Source: Desmodesmus armatus (Eukaryota; Chlorophyta; Chlorophyceae; Sphaeropleales; Scenedesmaceae). Taken from it: 64,000 bases of DNA. Positions 11,540 through 22,593 of the stretch are shown here, one piece after another. How positions within the stretch are numbered: the first letter of the stretch is position 1; every line of letters starts with the position of its first letter. The stretch lies in NCBI GenBank assembly GCA_007449985.2, contig VIIQ02000203.1, forward strand, positions 1 through 64,000, read 5' to 3'. A model generated the notes under the pieces. The model made no database searches. It was not told where the DNA came from and was given only the letters and a program-made list of their open reading frames with translations. Made by a program: the position numbers and the translations under genes.

Positions 11540-13078
11540 TCAATCACCACGTATGCGTTTCTGCCCCCGCACTCTCATCTGTTGGAGACTCGGAGCCCTT
11601 GTCGCTCTTGAGGTGGATGATCCACTCAGTGATCGGTCACCTACGGTAGGACCTGAGGGAACAGACAAAGCTGCCCCTCAGTTTTACTGTTATGTTGGCT
11701 TGCAAGTCATGATGTATGTTGACGCTGCGTGATGCTAGGGTTCCCTAACATGTAAGGCAGCTAGGCCAGGCTGTTGGGCAAGAGCCAAGTTCCTGACCTA
11801 GTTTACAATGCACGTGCCACGCCACATTGAATGTGAGCGGGCAGGCAGGAGCTGCGCTCTCACGCATGCAAGCATTGTGTTCGTGAGTCAGGAGGTTGGG
11901 CAAGAGCCAAGCCCTGAATGCAGATTGCAATGTGAGCGGGCAGGCAAGAGCTGCGCTCTCACCTTGTTTCAGGCTGAAACTTTCAGCACTGCAGCAAAGC
12001 CGGAAAGGACATAGCCGGAGAGGACAACAGAACTTGGCATTGCTCCCATTGGTGGTGTAAGGGCGCGAGCGGCTTCGAAGTCGGTGTTGAAGGTCATCAA
12101 GGGTGGGGACCTGAGGGAACAGCACAGCTGGCCCCTCAGTTGACAGTTGCAGTTTTGCGGCACGTAGCGCTAAAGGTGCACAACGGCAAGCTCTAGGTCT
12201 ACCTCACATTGTTGTGCATGCAGGCCAGAGGGTGCATAACAGCAAGCCCCAAGTCTGCACATACATGTAGGCCAAGAGGTGCACAACGGCAAGCTCCGGG
12301 TCTACCTTTCAATGTGAAGGCCAGAAGGTGGACAACGCCCAGCTCCTGACCATGCCAATGCCATGTGAGAGGGTGCATAACAGCAAGCCCCTCACCTGAT
12401 TAACTGAGTGACGCGTATCTTGAAGTCCAACAGCCGTGACAGCTTGGGCTGTTGTCTTTCCCATTGGCAGTGTGAGGGCGCGGGGTGGCTCTGGTGTTGG
12501 CATTGAGGGTCAATGGCGTTGAAGGTCATCAAGGGTGGGGACCTGAGGGAACAGCACAGCTGGCCCCTCAGTTGACAGTTGCAGTTTTGCGGCACGTGGC
12601 CCTAAAGGTGCACAACGGCAAGCTCTAGGTCCACCTCACATTGTTGTGCATGCAGGCCAGAGGGTGCATAACAGCAAGCCCCCAGACTCCAAGCACATGT
12701 AGGCCAAGAGGTGCACAACGGCAAGCTCCGGGTCTACTTTTCAAAGTGAAGGCCAGAAGGTGGACAACGCCAAGCTCCTGACCATGCCAATGCCATGTGA
12801 GAGGGTGCATAACAGCAAGCCCCTCACCTGGCCAGCTCTGCTGCTTGCCAAGGCTCCAACCGTCCAGGCCAGGGGCAGGAAGGTGCACCAGGTACTTGCT
12901 CTGCAGGGCTACCTGCTGCACGCAGACAAGTCAGGAAAATGTCAGGAATGTCAGACAAATGGCGCCTGTCCGCTAGCTAGGCTGTGGAATGCAACTTGCA
13001 GGATGCAATCACATTCGACAGCAATGCTGCGCAGCGGGCAGCAGCAGCCCAGACACTCACCTTGTATGCATCACCCAT
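11540..13078 (-). CDS. Small gene of unknown function interrupted by three introner-like introns
   Basis: Not recognised. First exon 13078-13061 reads MGDAYK and ends in a GTGAGT donor. The next, 12915-12828, reads QVALQSKYLVHLPAPG and so on, in phase. Three copies of one intron repeat follow (12827-12543, 12395-12111, 11962-11653), separated by two related exons (12542-12396 and 12110-11963), both beginning GTCCCCACCCTTGATGACC. The two middle exons are open in phase 2 (SPPLMTFN in both), which does not fit the phase-1 end of 12828. Skipping both joins 12828 to 11652-11540 in phase, giving a protein of about 73 aa ending RGQKRIRGD. Read literally, the first intron removal gives a stop after four codons. 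Either the middle exons are duplicated debris inside one compound intron, or the gene is decaying. Confidence 0.35.
11653..11962 (-). repeat. Introner-like intron, copy C
   Basis: Starts GTGAGAGCGCAGC and folds back on CGCTCAC about 20 nt later. A second 5' unit begins near 11863. It ends CTGAGGGGCAGC...TTCCCTCAG at the acceptor. It matches copies A, B and D-G at both ends. Confidence 0.75.
12111..12395 (-). repeat. Introner-like intron, copy B
   Basis: 285 bp, the near-identical sister of copy A. Starts GTGAGGGGCTTGC with CTCTCAC as the facing arm. Ends CTGAGGGGCCAGC...TTCCCTCAG. Confidence 0.75.
12543..12827 (-). repeat. Introner-like intron, copy A
   Basis: 285 bp from the donor after the exon 12915-12828 to an acceptor reading CCCTCAG followed by GTCCCC. 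Same termini as copy B. Confidence 0.75.
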
Positions 13079-13408
13079 GATAGAATTTAAGCAATACAAA
13101 GGTCTACATGCGGGTGACAAGTAGTTGCAGCTGCTGTGCGCTGGGTCACCAGTGTGCCCGGGAAGCTAATGCTTTCGCCATCAAGCTGTTGTTCAAGGGA
13201 GCTTTACTACAGGGCTAAATCAACCAGACAGCAGACAAAACTGGTGAAAGACACGCAGGCAGCAGCAGAACAGCTCCACTTGGCTTTGGACACAACGACA
13301 GGCAAGTACGGATTCTGGTGCTGCAGACTTGGAAGAACTGGTATCAAGCTGATACAAGTGAAGAGTCAGGTGAACATAAAACAATTCTCTGGCAACCTTG
13401 GAAATGTT

Positions 13409-13530
13409 AACCGGTGGTAACCACCACGGTCTTGCAAAACATTGCATTGTCAGTTTGCAAACCGGTGCAAACCGGTGGTAACCGGTGGTAACCACCACGG
13501 TCTTGCAAAACATTGCATTGTAAGTTTGCA
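13409..13530. repeat. 71-bp tandem repeat at the 5' boundary of the LINE
   Basis: A unit containing the short palindrome GGTGGTAACCACC and CTTGCAAAACATTGCATTGT occurs twice (offset 71). An extra partial ACCGGTGGTA lies between the copies. It directly abuts the open frame of the retroelement and may be its 5' leader or the insertion-site sequence. Confidence 0.75.
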
Positions 13531-16500
13531 TTGATGTGCGGCATGCATTGCAGACAGCTGCCCCAACAGGGGCCCGTTGTCCCAAGACCCTCAGGCCTAG
13601 GGGTAGCCAGCGTAGGGAGTATGTTGAGGCCCTCCACCTTTGAGAGGCTGAGTTGGCGAGCTTGCGAGCAGCCGTGGATGCTGGTACCACTTCATGGGGG
13701 GATGCTGTCGCAAGTCTGGTGGCCATGACAAGGGCTGCAGCATTGGACGTTGTGGGGCAGCCCACAGATCAGCATACCCCAGGCTCACATGCACCCTGGT
13801 ACACTCCTGAATGCATCCAAGCCCGTGACACATTCCGGGCTGCATGGAAAGCTTGGTGGCGTGCATCAGGCCAGCAATTAGACCCATTGGTGGTGGCGGG
13901 GTTGCATGGCACCATGCTTGCTTACAAGCAGGTGACTAGGCAGGCCAAGCGTGAATTTGAACACAGACACCTGCAGGGGTTGATCGATACGTATTTTAGT
14001 GATCATCAGCGGGACTTTTGGAAAGTCCTCAAGGGGAACAAGGGTAGCACTTGTCCGATTCCTGATGTTCATGCATGGACTGCACATTTTACTGGCATCA
14101 TGGGGACACAACCTGAGGAGCAACGGCTCACTGAGGATGAGCTGGGCATCCGTCAAGCACTGTATGACGCATGGAGGCGGGACGGGGCATTGTTTGAGGA
14201 ACTCAACAGACCCATTGAGGCTGCAGAGGTGGGGCAGGTGATGGCCACCCTACCTACCGGTAAGGCCCCAGATCTGCAGGGGCTCACATGTGAGTTGTTA
14301 AAGGCGCCCGCTGCTGCCGCAGGGGAGGCTGAAGAGGCCCCTACAGAGGGCAGCGAGCAATCCTTTGCATGTACTCCCTACGTTGAGTGCGTCACAAGTG
14401 TGCTGCATCAGGCGCTGGTGTCTGGGGGAGGTGGTGGTTGTGACGTATTGGAATGCAGCAAGGCCGGGCCGGTTCCTAAGCCGCTTGCGTCACGCACACC
14501 CACAGATTTGAACAACTACCGTCCTGTGGGGGTAGGGAGTGTGTTTGGGAAAGTCCAGGATAGACTTCTACTACGGCGGTTTGATGGCATTGTGGAGCGT
14601 GAGGGGGTGAGGGCCCCCACACAGTGTGGGTTCCGAGGCAAGCATGGGTGTTTGGACGCACTGTTTACCATGCAGCACTTGATATCTAAAGTCCACTGGG
14701 CTGGCCCTGGGTCCTCTCGGAGCCACTCCAAACTTTGGGTTGTGTTTGTGGACTTCAAGAAGGCGTTTGACCTTGTCAGGCGCGATCTCCTGATTGCTCG
14801 GTGTAGGGAGTTGGGGGTGCATGGGCCTTTTCTGGAGGCCATTACGGCGTTGTATGATCGAGTGCTGGTCCGTGTGTGTGTGAACGGGCGACTTGGTCCA
14901 GCGTTCGCCACGCATCGTGGTACGCGGCAGGGCAGCGAGCTGTCCCCGCTATTGTTCGGACTCTTCATGGACCTTTTGCATGAGTTGATTCAACAGCGGG
15001 TGCCTGGCGCTGGACCCGTCATTGGCAACCTCAGCGTGCCGGATGTCATGTACGCAGATGACGTTAATTTGCTGGCGTGGGCCGCCCACCACAGCCAGCA
15101 GTTGCTCGACTGCCTGTCTCTGTTTTGTACGCTATTCGATATGGAGGTCAACATTGACAAAACACATGTTATGGTGTTCCGCCGGCCGCGTGTTCCGTGC
15201 CCTACGGACGTGTTGATGTACAGGGGACAGCCGTTACGGTACGTGGAGACATGTACGTATCTGGGAGTGCAGCTTCACGCGACACAAGGATTCAACACTG
15301 CCAGCCACGAGCTGGCAGTGAAGGGGCGCAAGGCCATGTTGGGGCTGCTGCACTTGCTCAGACTGCATCACATATCGCAGGGCGACATGCGTCTAAGGAT
15401 GTTCGACATCTTGGTTGAACCAGTGTTGTCCTATGGGGCACATATTTGGGGGCCTCTGATGTGCCCTAAGTGGCTGACTGACAGCTACGGTGGTCGCATG
15501 TGCAAGGCTGACGATGTTCATTTCCTCTTTTTGCGGGAGCTTTATGGAGCACACCCCAAGACTAGCCGTGATGTACTGCTCCGTGAAACCCACCGGGCCT
15601 CTCTGCCATGTCGGTGGCTATCTCTGGCAGCCAGTTGGTGGGCCAAGCTGGCTGCTATGGAGTCAGCCAGGTTGGCTCACCAGGTTTGGCTAGCCGACAT
15701 AGGCCTCATGTTGCATGGGTGCACAAATTGTTGGACTTATCACTTGCTGCAGGGGTTGGAAGAGATAGGGTTTGTATCAGGGGACCAATGGCGCTCAGGG
15801 GTACCAGGAGTCACTGTCGACTCTGTCAAGAGCATCAATATCACCAAAGAGGGAGTGATGCAAGCCGCCCTGCGGTATCAGGCGGCTCATTGGCATGCGG
15901 TCATTGCCGCTAGCAACGACCCTAGGGAAGGTGTATCAGATGGTACCCATGTTAGGACGCATGCTGCTTGGGTGCATGTGTTGGGTGCAGATACAGTCCA
16001 CAGTAGGGACAATGCTCCCACGTTTCTGCATTTGTGTTTGCCTAGGGGGGTTCTTCGATGCTTAGGGCGGTACCGGCTCGGTGGGCACCACCTGTATGGG
16101 CGCTTGCACGGGCCAGGTGCCGAGGAGCGCGGACGCTCATGCCCACTGTGCAGTGGCAGGGGGTTGCGGCCCGAGTGGTCTGCCACTATGCTGGCTAGGT
16201 GCGGGGGTGATAGGCCAGAAGACTTGCAGCACTTTATTTGGGAATGCCCAGCGTATGACCACATCCGGGACAAATATGCCTCATTGTTTGCATTCAGTGT
16301 GACCAACTCCGCTCAACAGTGCATGCAGAGTGTATTTGGCGCTCCTCAGCAGCGTCAACTGGCCCACTGTGTCGCGGCCATGGACGTCTACAGGCGCCAC
16401 CTGTTGGGGAAAGGTAACCTGTTCGGAGTCCGCCCTGCGCTGCAACCCTTGGGTTATGTGGCCGTCATGCCATACCCAGCTTGCTTGCGGCGCAGGGCCA

Positions 16501-16616
16501 GCCCATCAACAATGGGCTCAGTAGATGTGTTGGGAGTCGCGGTAGGGGCACTTGTGGTTGCCACCCTATGGGTACTGCTTTGCGTGTTAGCTCAAAAGGT
16601 GTTGTGCTGGTTTTGA
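13524..16616 (+). pseudogene. Non-LTR retrotransposon (LINE) reverse transcriptase, 5'-truncated, one in-frame TGA
   Basis: The frame is open from 13524 apart from a TGA at 13641, then runs 987 codons (13653-16616). It codes for a LINE-type reverse transcriptase: NNYRPVGVGSVFGK, then VVFVDFKKAFDLV (about nt 14740), a GTRQGSELSPLLF block (about 14920) and the catalytic YADDVNLL (about 15050). A zinc-knuckle-like C-P-L-C ... H-F-I-W-E-C lies at 16138-16250, and the end is hydrophobic. No apurinic endonuclease domain is found upstream: the frame begins in the linker after where it would lie, so the copy is 5'-truncated. With a single lesion the copy is probably young. TTG at 13653 is not a plausible natural start. 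Confidence 0.88.
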
Positions 16617-16890
16617 TGTGTTAGTTGTACAACAGTGTTTCTGCCCTGCTTGAAGGACTGACCCATGTGTGTGCGTGCACGGTATGTGTAGACTGCAGAT
16701 TTACAGCTGAGTCTTGAAAGCACGATACTATACTCGGTGTGTGTGGCAGTTGCCATGTCTGTGTGTTTTTTTTTTGGGGGCTGGTCTTGTCTGACGTGTC
16801 TTTGCAGGTTCCCTCGGTTCAGGTGTGCGTCTTTGGCTTACCCAGTCGATCAAGTGTAGAGAGTACCGCTTTGCGGTGAAAGTATCTACT
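13524..16890 (+). mobile_element. LINE-type element, approximate extent
   Basis: Covers the reverse transcriptase frame plus probable 3' UTR. No poly(A) tail or target-site duplication is visible, so the 3' edge is a guess. A T-run of 10 at 16766-16775 and a short C-run near 16903 are the only landmarks before the next gene. Confidence 0.55.
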
Positions 16891-17160
16891 TGTAACAACC
16901 TCCCCCCCAAAACCTCAAGTGCAGTGTGCATGATCCTATGGACACCCTTGTGTTGTTTCATGCAGTTTGTTCTGGGTTCCTGGTATCCTACAAGTCCGGC
17001 CATACCCTTCAGCACATCTGCCTGATCAACTTGTCTCTGCAGTTTGCCAGGCAACCAGCCCATCCTGGCCCCATCTGCGGTTTAAAAGCAGCCTTTGATT
17101 TTTGTTTCTAAGCTGATGGCCATGCTTTAAGCACAGGCTGGCAGAGGTTGCATCACTGCT

Positions 17161-20100
17161 ATGGAGTCTCAACAGGACCAGCAGCAGGCATGCCAGGACC
17201 ATCTGGTCCAGGGCATGCGTGCAGAGGTCAGCCTGCCGGAGCTTGACTTGAGCGGGAACCTCAGCTCTGTCAAGGCTTGGTGGCCGTGCTGCATCAAGGA
17301 GCTGAGTGCTGACAGTGTCCTGGTGGAGGTGGAAGTGAGTGTGTTTTGCTGGGTCAGCAGGACAGTCATGGCATACGCAGCAGCACAGCCCTTGGAAGTG
17401 GGTAGATACAGATGCTGATGGAGATATGCACGCACACACACACACAACAGGGGTGGGGTTGACATGAATGCTGTGTGGCATTCCCAGCATGCAGTGTTCC
17501 TGCAAGCGCGATACAGTAATGTGCTGGTCTGACAGTGCCACCGGCATTGCAACCATGCAGGGTGGCTACGTCCTCAGGCAGGCAAGGGAACAGGTCAGGC
17601 CCCCACCCCCAGACAGCTATCTGATCACTGACCCCCCACCAGGCCAGCTGGACCCCGGGAAAGCCGTTCAGGTTGAGCGGGGCAGCGCATGGTGTTCAGC
17701 ACTCGTGTGCAAGCTCAAGGCCAAGTCAGTTGTGGTGCTTGACGAGGGTGAGCGCTGGGCACTGTGCAGCATGCATGGTGTATGGTTGCGCTGAGACAGC
17801 ACATTCTGTGACACAACAGTAGCTGTGTGTTCAACACGCACACATGAACAGTGCAATCCCCATATGTATGCGAACCTGCCTCGTTGCTGCGTGCAGGGAT
17901 TTTTAGCTACGTGGATTTGAAAGGTGGGGAGTGGCGCATGCGCGAGGCTGTCAACTACACTCCAGGTGCTCCTGCTGGCCTCTGCTGGCAGCCTGGTGCA
18001 CCACAGCCATTGACCATTGAGTTTGCCACGGTGAGAGCCTAGACGATGGACAACTGGTTGGCGAGTCATCATCATGCGGCTGGTGCATGTTGGCACAGAA
18101 CAACAAAACCCTGATGCTGTATGCATGAAGGCCACCAGCACGCAACATGAGTCACCACAGCATTGCTCAGCACAGCACACCAGGCACAGCACCCCATCCT
18201 GCACAACCTGGCTGACGCATGCACCATCCGCTATGATGGGGCGCGTCTGTAAATGAAGCGCCAGCACAGCCAGGCACAGCACTCATCACAGCACAGCAGA
18301 TATATCTCTGCTGTCCTGTGCTGCACAGACTATGCGCATACACATCGAAGTTTCACCGGCACAGCAACAACAGCACAGCGCAGCGTGGCACAGGACATCA
18401 AAAGGTGCACTGCTCAGCACATCACACTACAACAGAACGCCGCGCCTGATGCTGCATGCACCACGCACACGCTCCAAACGCAGCCCATCACTCAGCACAT
18501 GGCTGTTGTGCCTGTGCAGGAGGGCCGGGCTGGCGATGGGTGGCAGGATCGCCTCCAGCACAACTACAAGGGAGTGGAGCAGAAACCTGCTGACTACCCC
18601 ACCAGCAGGCTCGCTGTGCCTCAATGGGAGGATGCCACAAGGGCGCCAGGCTATCTGACTCCAGGCTATGTGCTGGACCGGCCCAAGTTTGTGGTGCGGG
18701 GTGTGCGCATCTCTGGCATGCTGCCACCATCCAGCACGTCATCATTCTGGATGGCGTGCGTCACAGAGGCATACAGGCAGCGTGCTGCCGCTGGCACCCG
18801 GGCGCCTGAGCACAACTTCCAGCTGCCTGAGGAGCTGTGGCAGCGGGTGAGTGTGTGTGCATGTTGTGTTTATGGCGTCATGTGCACAGCATGAGCGCTC
18901 AGGTGCAGGGCCCTGCTTTTTCAAAGGCTCACACTCACTACACCTTACCACGATTGTGCAAATGGCACCCGTTCCATTAGCTCAGAGACTCGTGGATGAC
19001 AGATGCACAGTAGTGTTTCTTTGGAGGTGCCTGATATATGTTGCTGGTAGGGTGGTCAGTGACCACTGATCCCCACCAGCCGGGCTGGGAACCTCAACAC
19101 ACCGCAACTCACACGCGCCTGGTGTGTGTGCATCCTGCAGGTGAAGCAGCATCTGGGCTTGACTGATGCCCTGCTGGCTACAGCGGCACGCCTGCAGAGG
19201 GTGGAGCCCCAACACGCAGCTGCCGCCGCCATCGCTGCTGCTGCTGCGGACGCAGTTGGTGTAGCTGCTGTGCCTGCTGGTGTCAGCCTGCAGCTGAACT
19301 GGCCACCTGCTGCATCCACATCTCTCGCCCGGCCTTCCCCAAGCCTTGTTGGTCCTTCCTCGGTGAGTGATGCATAGTGTTGCCGGCTTGCGTATGCCAG
19401 CTTAAAAGTCAATCTTACTGTGTGGGCGAGGATGCCGCCATCTGACAGGAATCATGTGCGTCTCCTGTTTGACTTTTGTGCCCTGCCTCCCTGCGCACCG
19501 TGTGGGCATCTGGCCATGCTGCGCCTCGCATGCTGTGCAAGCCTGATGGTAGAATTCAGGCACTTTGTGCTGACTTACTGCCGGGCACTGCCGGGTGTAC
19601 TCACAGTCTGCCGCTTGTCCTGACTGTTATGCTGTGTCAAACAGGCGCTAATTGGGCGATTGGGCAGCCCAAAGCGTGGCAGGGACCCTGCTGCGACAAA
19701 CTGTGCACGCCGTGCTGGAGGATTGAGCATTCTGGGCGGGAGTCCTTCAGCAACGCAGGTGTGCAACATGATTTACCCGGCGCTGTCCAGCACAACCATG
19801 CTGTTGACTGGCCTCACAGAGGCGCACCTGCCTGTGTAGTCACCCTCTGCTTGCTGCTTTTGGGTTATGCTGCACTTTACAGTGCACGTCCCACGTCGCT
19901 GTCACTATGGTGAAGTGGGCAATCAGCACTCACTGTGACCATAGTTGCCTGTGCTGGCTGACCACTCCAGCATGAATGATCACACGCGTATCTGCCGATG
20001 GTGCAGGGCATGCCTGCTCCAGTGCAAGAGGAGGAGACCCAGCTGCAGCTGCAGCAAACTGGCAGCTCCTCCCCCAGTGGTGCAGTCGATGGGTCAGCAG

Positions 20101-22593
20101 GAACTGTGGTGTTCATTGCGCCATACAGCACGGCCGCTGCAGCTGCGGGTGAGGGCACAGGGGATGAGACAGGCGAGCGCTGCAGCCAGCAGGTCAAGAA
20201 GATCAAGCCGCTGCAGTCCCCCAGCTCTATGTCATCAGCCCGTATCCAGACAGGCATGCAGCAGCAACAGCACTCCAGCCGTGCTGAGCCCATGCTGTCA
20301 GGCCGACGATTCCACCCAGCAGCAGCAGCAGCAGCAGTGCCACCTTCCACTGGAGGCCACGGCCAACAACACAGCACGTCAACACAGGTGGGGAGGGTGC
20401 CCCTGAGGTCTTGAGGCCTTCTGCGGTCTAAGTACGGTCTGCAGTCAGTAGCTTTGGCGGCAATTATGGACCCAGCAGGTCGATGTCAGCGGTTCAGTGT
20501 TATGTTTCACATTGCTGTTGTAATGCACACCCCGTCCCCAACACCTGGTGTCACGTTCATTTTTGGCATCATGAAGTGTAGGGTGGCAATGTGTGCCTTA
20601 GGGAAAGGCTTATCAACCACACACTACACGTGACAGTGCCACTTGGCGCCATTACCTCGTTGAGACCCATGTTTGTTTGTTGCTGATGAAGCTGTGTTTC
20701 TGTCCTGTACGGCTTGTTGCATCATGTGTGCAGCACCTCCAGACAGCAACACCACAGTTCGCAAACAGCTTTCCTGCACTTCCGTCATCGCATCCAGAGG
20801 CCCACCTCTCTACCCAGGCTTCCATTAGCGCGGCAGCCGGCACGCAGAGGGCACCAGCTACGGCCACCTACACAGCACTGTCCACACCATCAGCTGCAGA
20901 CCTGCAATTGCAGCCTGGGGCATCACATCCAGGGCAGCAGGTGGGTCGTCACCAGAACGAGGGGTCCATGGTCGTGCATCAGAACACTGTACTTGCTGTG
21001 TTATTCCTTGCGAAACTGCATGCTGAAAGGTCTTGTTGTGCTGTTAGATGCCATCAGGGTGAGCAGCCCCCAGAAAGTCCTCTTCCACAACCTTTCAGGG
21101 TATAGCTGCACATGACAGCACAATGCGCAGGGCCGTGTCATATCAGCCCGTGTGTTGCCGCTGCGCAGGCTGCACCACCACCTGTGGCGCATCACCCTGC
21201 AGCCTTTGCCTCAGCCCCAAGCCTTGCTTCCTGGGCTGGCTCACCACAGGTAGGCCAGAAGGCTGTTTGGCTGTGCTGGAGTCGGCGCAGTATTGCACAA
21301 GACGCATTGCATTTACTGCACTTTCTCAGCAGCTTAGTCTCAACTTAGTCAAGTTGTAGTAGTGAGCCCTGGTAGGCTGGGCTGCAGCCCGGAGATTGTG
21401 ATGAGGTTGGCATGCCATCATCTCATCACTGTGGGGTTGCATTTTCAGGACAGCTTATTCAGCCCTGTGGACCTGCCAGACACCTTGCAGTTCATCATAG
21501 TTGTTGCCACCTGACAGGACGCACACGCCTCAACAACATACCTGTCTCTACCGTGCCGCGCTGTCCACCTTATCTCACTGCGAACAGGGGCAGGTTTACT
21601 TGCAGCAGCACACACTGGGCAGGCCGCCTGCAGCAACTCCTGCCAGCAGCAGCACACTCGGGCAAGCCGGGCGGCACCAGAGCAGCACCCAGAATGCCCA
21701 CAGCCCGACTATGGTGACACAAACAGGCCTCAACACCCTTCAGAGTGCTGGCTCCGGCCCCTCCTCCAGCACACCAGGCAGCTCAGGAGGCTTGGGCACA
21801 ACTGGGCATGGCATTGCCCCTGCAGCACTGCTGGGCACAGATGCAGGCACTCCTGCCAGCGCAGCTCCAGCTGCAGCCGCTGCTGCTGAGCCACAAGTAG
21901 GACTAATGCTACAGCAGCTCGTGCAACACCTACAGCAGATCATGCAGCAGCAGCAGGTGATGATTCAGCAACAGCACGCGCAGCAGCAGGCGCAGCAGTA
22001 TGCACAGCAGTATGCGCAGCAGCAGCAGCCTGGACTGTCAACATCAGACATGGAGCGCATCCTGCAGCTTGTGCACGCACTGCAGGTGCAACCGCAGGCT
22101 CACAGCATGCAGTCACTGATGGTACAGCTGGAGCGCTGCCAGCAGCTACGTGCCCCGTCTGACGACTGCCGCTGCAGGCGAGTGCCACAGGTGAGAGCTT
22201 TGTCAAAGCTGGGTGTGCATGCATGGGCATCTCACGAGGGGGTAGGGTGCTCAGCCTGACCCAGCAGTGCCTGACTGACACAGGTTTGGGATGCCGTGAT
22301 GCCCGAGGCAGCTGTAGTCAATGCTTGGGACGTTGCTGGCTTTGTGGGGTCTGATCACAGCACTGCTGGTGGCACTGTGTAGTGAGTCGCATGCGGCATC
22401 ATGACATCACCGTGTGGTGCCTCTGTTGCAGGAGGGTCAGACCGGCACAATGGAGGTGGATGCGGCTGACATGCAGGTTGATGGGCAGGCGGCTGGCATG
22501 GAGATTGATGGCGAGGGTGCCAAGGAGCCCTGCACCTGCAGGGCCTGCCTCATGGCTGCGCTGCATGCCAGCCTCAGGAGCGCCATCCAGTAA
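17161..22593 (+). CDS. Tudor/Agenet-like domain protein, shorter paralogue (11 exons)
   Basis: Probable chromatin- or RNA-associated reader; function inferred only from the fold. Exons: 17161-17334, 17561-17747, 17897-18030, 18520-18846, 19141-19362, 19645-19758, 20007-20387, 20734-20940, 21169-21249, 21588-22190, 22432-22593. All phases agree and the total of 2592 nt gives 863 aa. Residues 20-60 (VKAWWPCCIKE) and 59-120 (QVRPPPPDS ... GSAWCSALVCKLKAKSVVVL) resemble tandem Agenet/Tudor barrels. A PKRGRD basic patch lies at about 357 and Gln-rich helices at about 715-755. The C-terminus is an acidic repeat (MEVDAADMQVDG) followed by C-x-C-x2-C. Nearly every exon matches an exon of the minus-strand gene at 49635-56694. 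An extra exon at 22285-22380 is possible but ends in a stop. ATG 17161 is the only candidate start. Confidence 0.75.

Larger units (their letters stand above)
12086..12830. repeat. Direct repeat, two about 313-bp copies at 432-bp offset
   Basis: 12086-12398 and 12518-12830 are near-identical and exactly collinear (offset 432). Each contains one intron copy plus the first about 25 bp of the next exon. Weaker similarity continues on the upstream side. Inside each copy a unit of about 48 bp beginning GGCCAGAGGGTGCA repeats three to four times. Confidence 0.9.

Noticed and set aside
11299..11550. Possible DDE transposase (VIDGTYVEV)
   Set aside because: Single weak motif with no second or third acidic block and no terminal inverted repeats; part also overlaps the exon at 11540-11652.
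22285..22380. Extra exon of the shorter Tudor-like gene (VWDAVMPEAAVV...)
   Set aside because: Has an acceptor and open frame but no consensus donor before its TAG, and no counterpart in the paralogue. Direct splicing 22190-22432 keeps phase.
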